Positions 37,628 to 38,611 of a stretch of 38,611 nt of DNA are shown piece after piece. Under the pieces are notes generated by a model that saw nothing but the letters and a program-made list of their open reading frames with translations, was not told the DNA's origin and ran no database searches. The stretch is from contig JACDGM010000042.1 of the NCBI GenBank assembly GCA_013815325.1, positions 1 to 38,611 on the forward strand, written 5' to 3'. How positions within the stretch are numbered: the stretch's first letter is position 1; each line of letters opens with the position of its first letter. This DNA is from Chthoniobacterales bacterium. Its GTDB lineage: Bacteria > Verrucomicrobiota > Verrucomicrobiia > Chthoniobacterales > UBA10450. The position numbers and the translations under genes were made by a program.

Positions 37628-38367
37628 GACTGCAATTTGCCGGCGAGCAGAGTCTGGGCACGCTCGAGATCGTCGGGAAGGCCGATATCGATGAAGGGAC
37701 CCTCGCTGACAAGGCCATAGACCCGGCGGCTTAGGAGGCGAGGGAAGATATCCCTCTCGAGGGAGACTGCCTTGTCCTTCGGCAGCTCGCGCACAATGGC
37801 CTTGCGGAGTAAGTAAACGCCGGCATTGATCAGGCCGGGACCAGAGTTTAGTCCTTTCTCGATAAACTGGATAATTCGGCCGTTATCTGCCAGCATTACA
37901 TTTCCGTAGCGACTGACATCCGCGACCGATTGCAATGCCATCACGAGGTCGGCCTTTTGAGTGTCAGCAAATTGAAGCATGCCAGCAAGATCCCATTCGA
38001 CGTAACTGTCGCCGTTAAGGATCAACGCCGGGTCGCTGAGCATGGTCTGGGCCAGCTTAACGGCTCCGCCTGTCCCAAGCGGCGCTTGCTCGCGCGAGTA
38101 GCGGATCGTTAGTCCGAGATCATGGCCATCACCGAAGTGCTCTTCGATTTGGCCGGCAAGATGGCCGGTGCCGAGAACGATCTCCCGAATTCCTTGCGAC
38201 CGAATGCGTTCAACGAGGATCCGCAGAAATGGTACGCCGGCGACCGAAGCCAATGACTTCGGCCGGTCGCTCAGGACTGAGCGAAGGCGGGTGCCGAGGC
38301 CGCCGCAGAGCACAAATGCACCGACGGCAGGAGCCGACGGAGCTGTCTTGGCGCGCTCGTCGCTCAA
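37624..38367 (-). CDS. hddC: Sugar-1-phosphate nucleotidyltransferase, HddC-like
   Basis: Probably forms GDP-D-glycero-alpha-D-manno-heptose from heptose 1-phosphate and GTP. The 247 residues show the nucleotidyltransferase start VLCGGLGTRLRSVLSDRPKSL, LNGDSYVEWD (metal-binding Asp) and the C-terminal PFIDIGLPDDLERAQ seen in HddC/RfbA-type proteins. The start is a TTG at 38367, 9 nt after the carrier-protein stop; no better codon is found upstream of the fold. Mannose- or glucose-1-phosphate transferases are close relatives. HddA- and GmhA-like genes in the same window make the heptose assignment likely. Confidence 0.75.
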   Translation of the reverse strand: MSDERAKTAPSAPAVGAFVLCGGLGTRLRSVLSDRPKSLASVAGVPFLRILVERIRSQGIREIVLGTGHLAGQIEEHFGDGHDLGLTIRYSREQAPLGTGGAVKLAQTMLSDPALILNGDSYVEWDLAGMLQFADTQKADLVMALQSVADVSRYGNVMLADNGRIIQFIEKGLNSGPGLINAGVYLLRKAIVRELPKDKAVSLERDIFPRLLSRRVYGLVSEGPFIDIGLPDDLERAQTLLAGKLQS

Positions 38368-38376
38368 CGCGGAAGG

Positions 38377-38611
38377 CTAGGGAGTATCCGCGACTTTCGC
38401 CTTGCTGTCGAGCAGATCCCCCAATGCGCGCATGGTCGCGAAATTTTCCGCCAACAGTTCCTCGTCTTCGATGCGGATGCCCAGGTCGCTCTCCAAAAAT
38501 GCCACGAGACGAATCAGGCCGAGGGAGTCGATTTGCAGTGGCTCATCGGGGTCGCTAATGGGAGGCAGCGGAGCCCGAGTATTGTCGATGTATTCTTTGA
38601 GTTTTGGTGGT
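38377..38611 (-). CDS. Acyl/peptidyl carrier protein (5-prime end cut by window)
   Basis: The last 77 codons of a small acidic carrier protein ending at a TAG (38377-38379). The phosphopantetheine-attachment motif is LQIDSLGLIRL (Ser in DSL), followed by VAFLESDLGIRIEDEEL, the usual helix II-III pattern, and a short charged tail. Its start lies beyond the window. Gene order (carrier then HddC-like enzyme on one strand, adenylation enzyme converging) points to it as the thiol acceptor for the adenylation enzyme at 36038. Confidence 0.85.
   Translation of the reverse strand, partial: PPKLKEYIDNTRAPLPPISDPDEPLQIDSLGLIRLVAFLESDLGIRIEDEELLAENFATMRALGDLLDSKAKVADTP

Overview
This 38.6-kb window is bacterial chromosome from a Gram-negative, moderately GC-rich organism. 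It most resembles Verrucomicrobiota (Chthoniobacterales-like). That placement is inferred from the secreted dockerin-tailed protein, the heptanucleotide repeat inside aconitase, the AlkP/GT/sulfotransferase surface-glycan style of the cluster and the general protein sequences. No rRNA or other taxonomic marker is present, and no tRNA, CRISPR array, integrase or intact insertion sequence was seen.

Layout. 0-10.8 kb is housekeeping or mixed: a secreted dockerin-like protein (+), then a minus-strand block of aconitase, a small coupled protein, peroxiredoxin, L,D-transpeptidase and a membrane processive family-2 glycosyltransferase. A hybrid histidine kinase (+) and a sedoheptulose-7-phosphate isomerase (GmhA, -) follow. 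11.1-28.8 kb is a plus-strand surface-polysaccharide operon, with many gene junctions overlapping (ATGA/GTGA). It encodes a GT2, two AlkP-superfamily enzymes flanking a heptose kinase (HddA-like), a hexapeptide acyltransferase, a GT4, a DUF457-type membrane protein, a HlyD-like adaptor, a TolC-like channel, a Wzx-like flippase, a TPR membrane protein, a very large GT39-like GT-C enzyme with two extra beta-sandwich domains, and a kinase-fold protein. A structured terminator-like hairpin closes it.

29-31.5 kb holds a secreted YadA-head/S74-chaperone protein (-) and the decayed remains of an alpha/beta-hydrolase gene. 31.5-35.7 kb is a minus-strand operon: flavin-dependent-halogenase-like oxidoreductase, sulfotransferase, secreted TIM-barrel glycosidase-like protein, second sulfotransferase. 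Divergent from it, past a palindromic operator-like site and a good sigma70-type promoter, lies a stand-alone amino-acid adenylation enzyme. Convergent to that are an HddC-like nucleotidyltransferase and, cut by the window end, an acyl/peptidyl carrier protein.

How the parts may work together (inference): GmhA, HddA and HddC would supply GDP-D-glycero-alpha-D-manno-heptose (the GmhB phosphatase is not in the window). The glycosyltransferases, flippase and adaptor/TolC pair would assemble and export a glycan, which sulfotransferases, an acyltransferase, AlkP-type phospho-transfer enzymes and perhaps a carrier-protein-tethered, flavoenzyme-modified amino acid would decorate. The most unusual observations are the adenylation/carrier/flavoenzyme cassette inside a sulfated-glycan locus, the GT-C fusion protein, and a strongly over-represented 8-mer (GCCTAACG/CGTTAGGC). 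The 8-mer is dense outside the polysaccharide operon and absent inside it.
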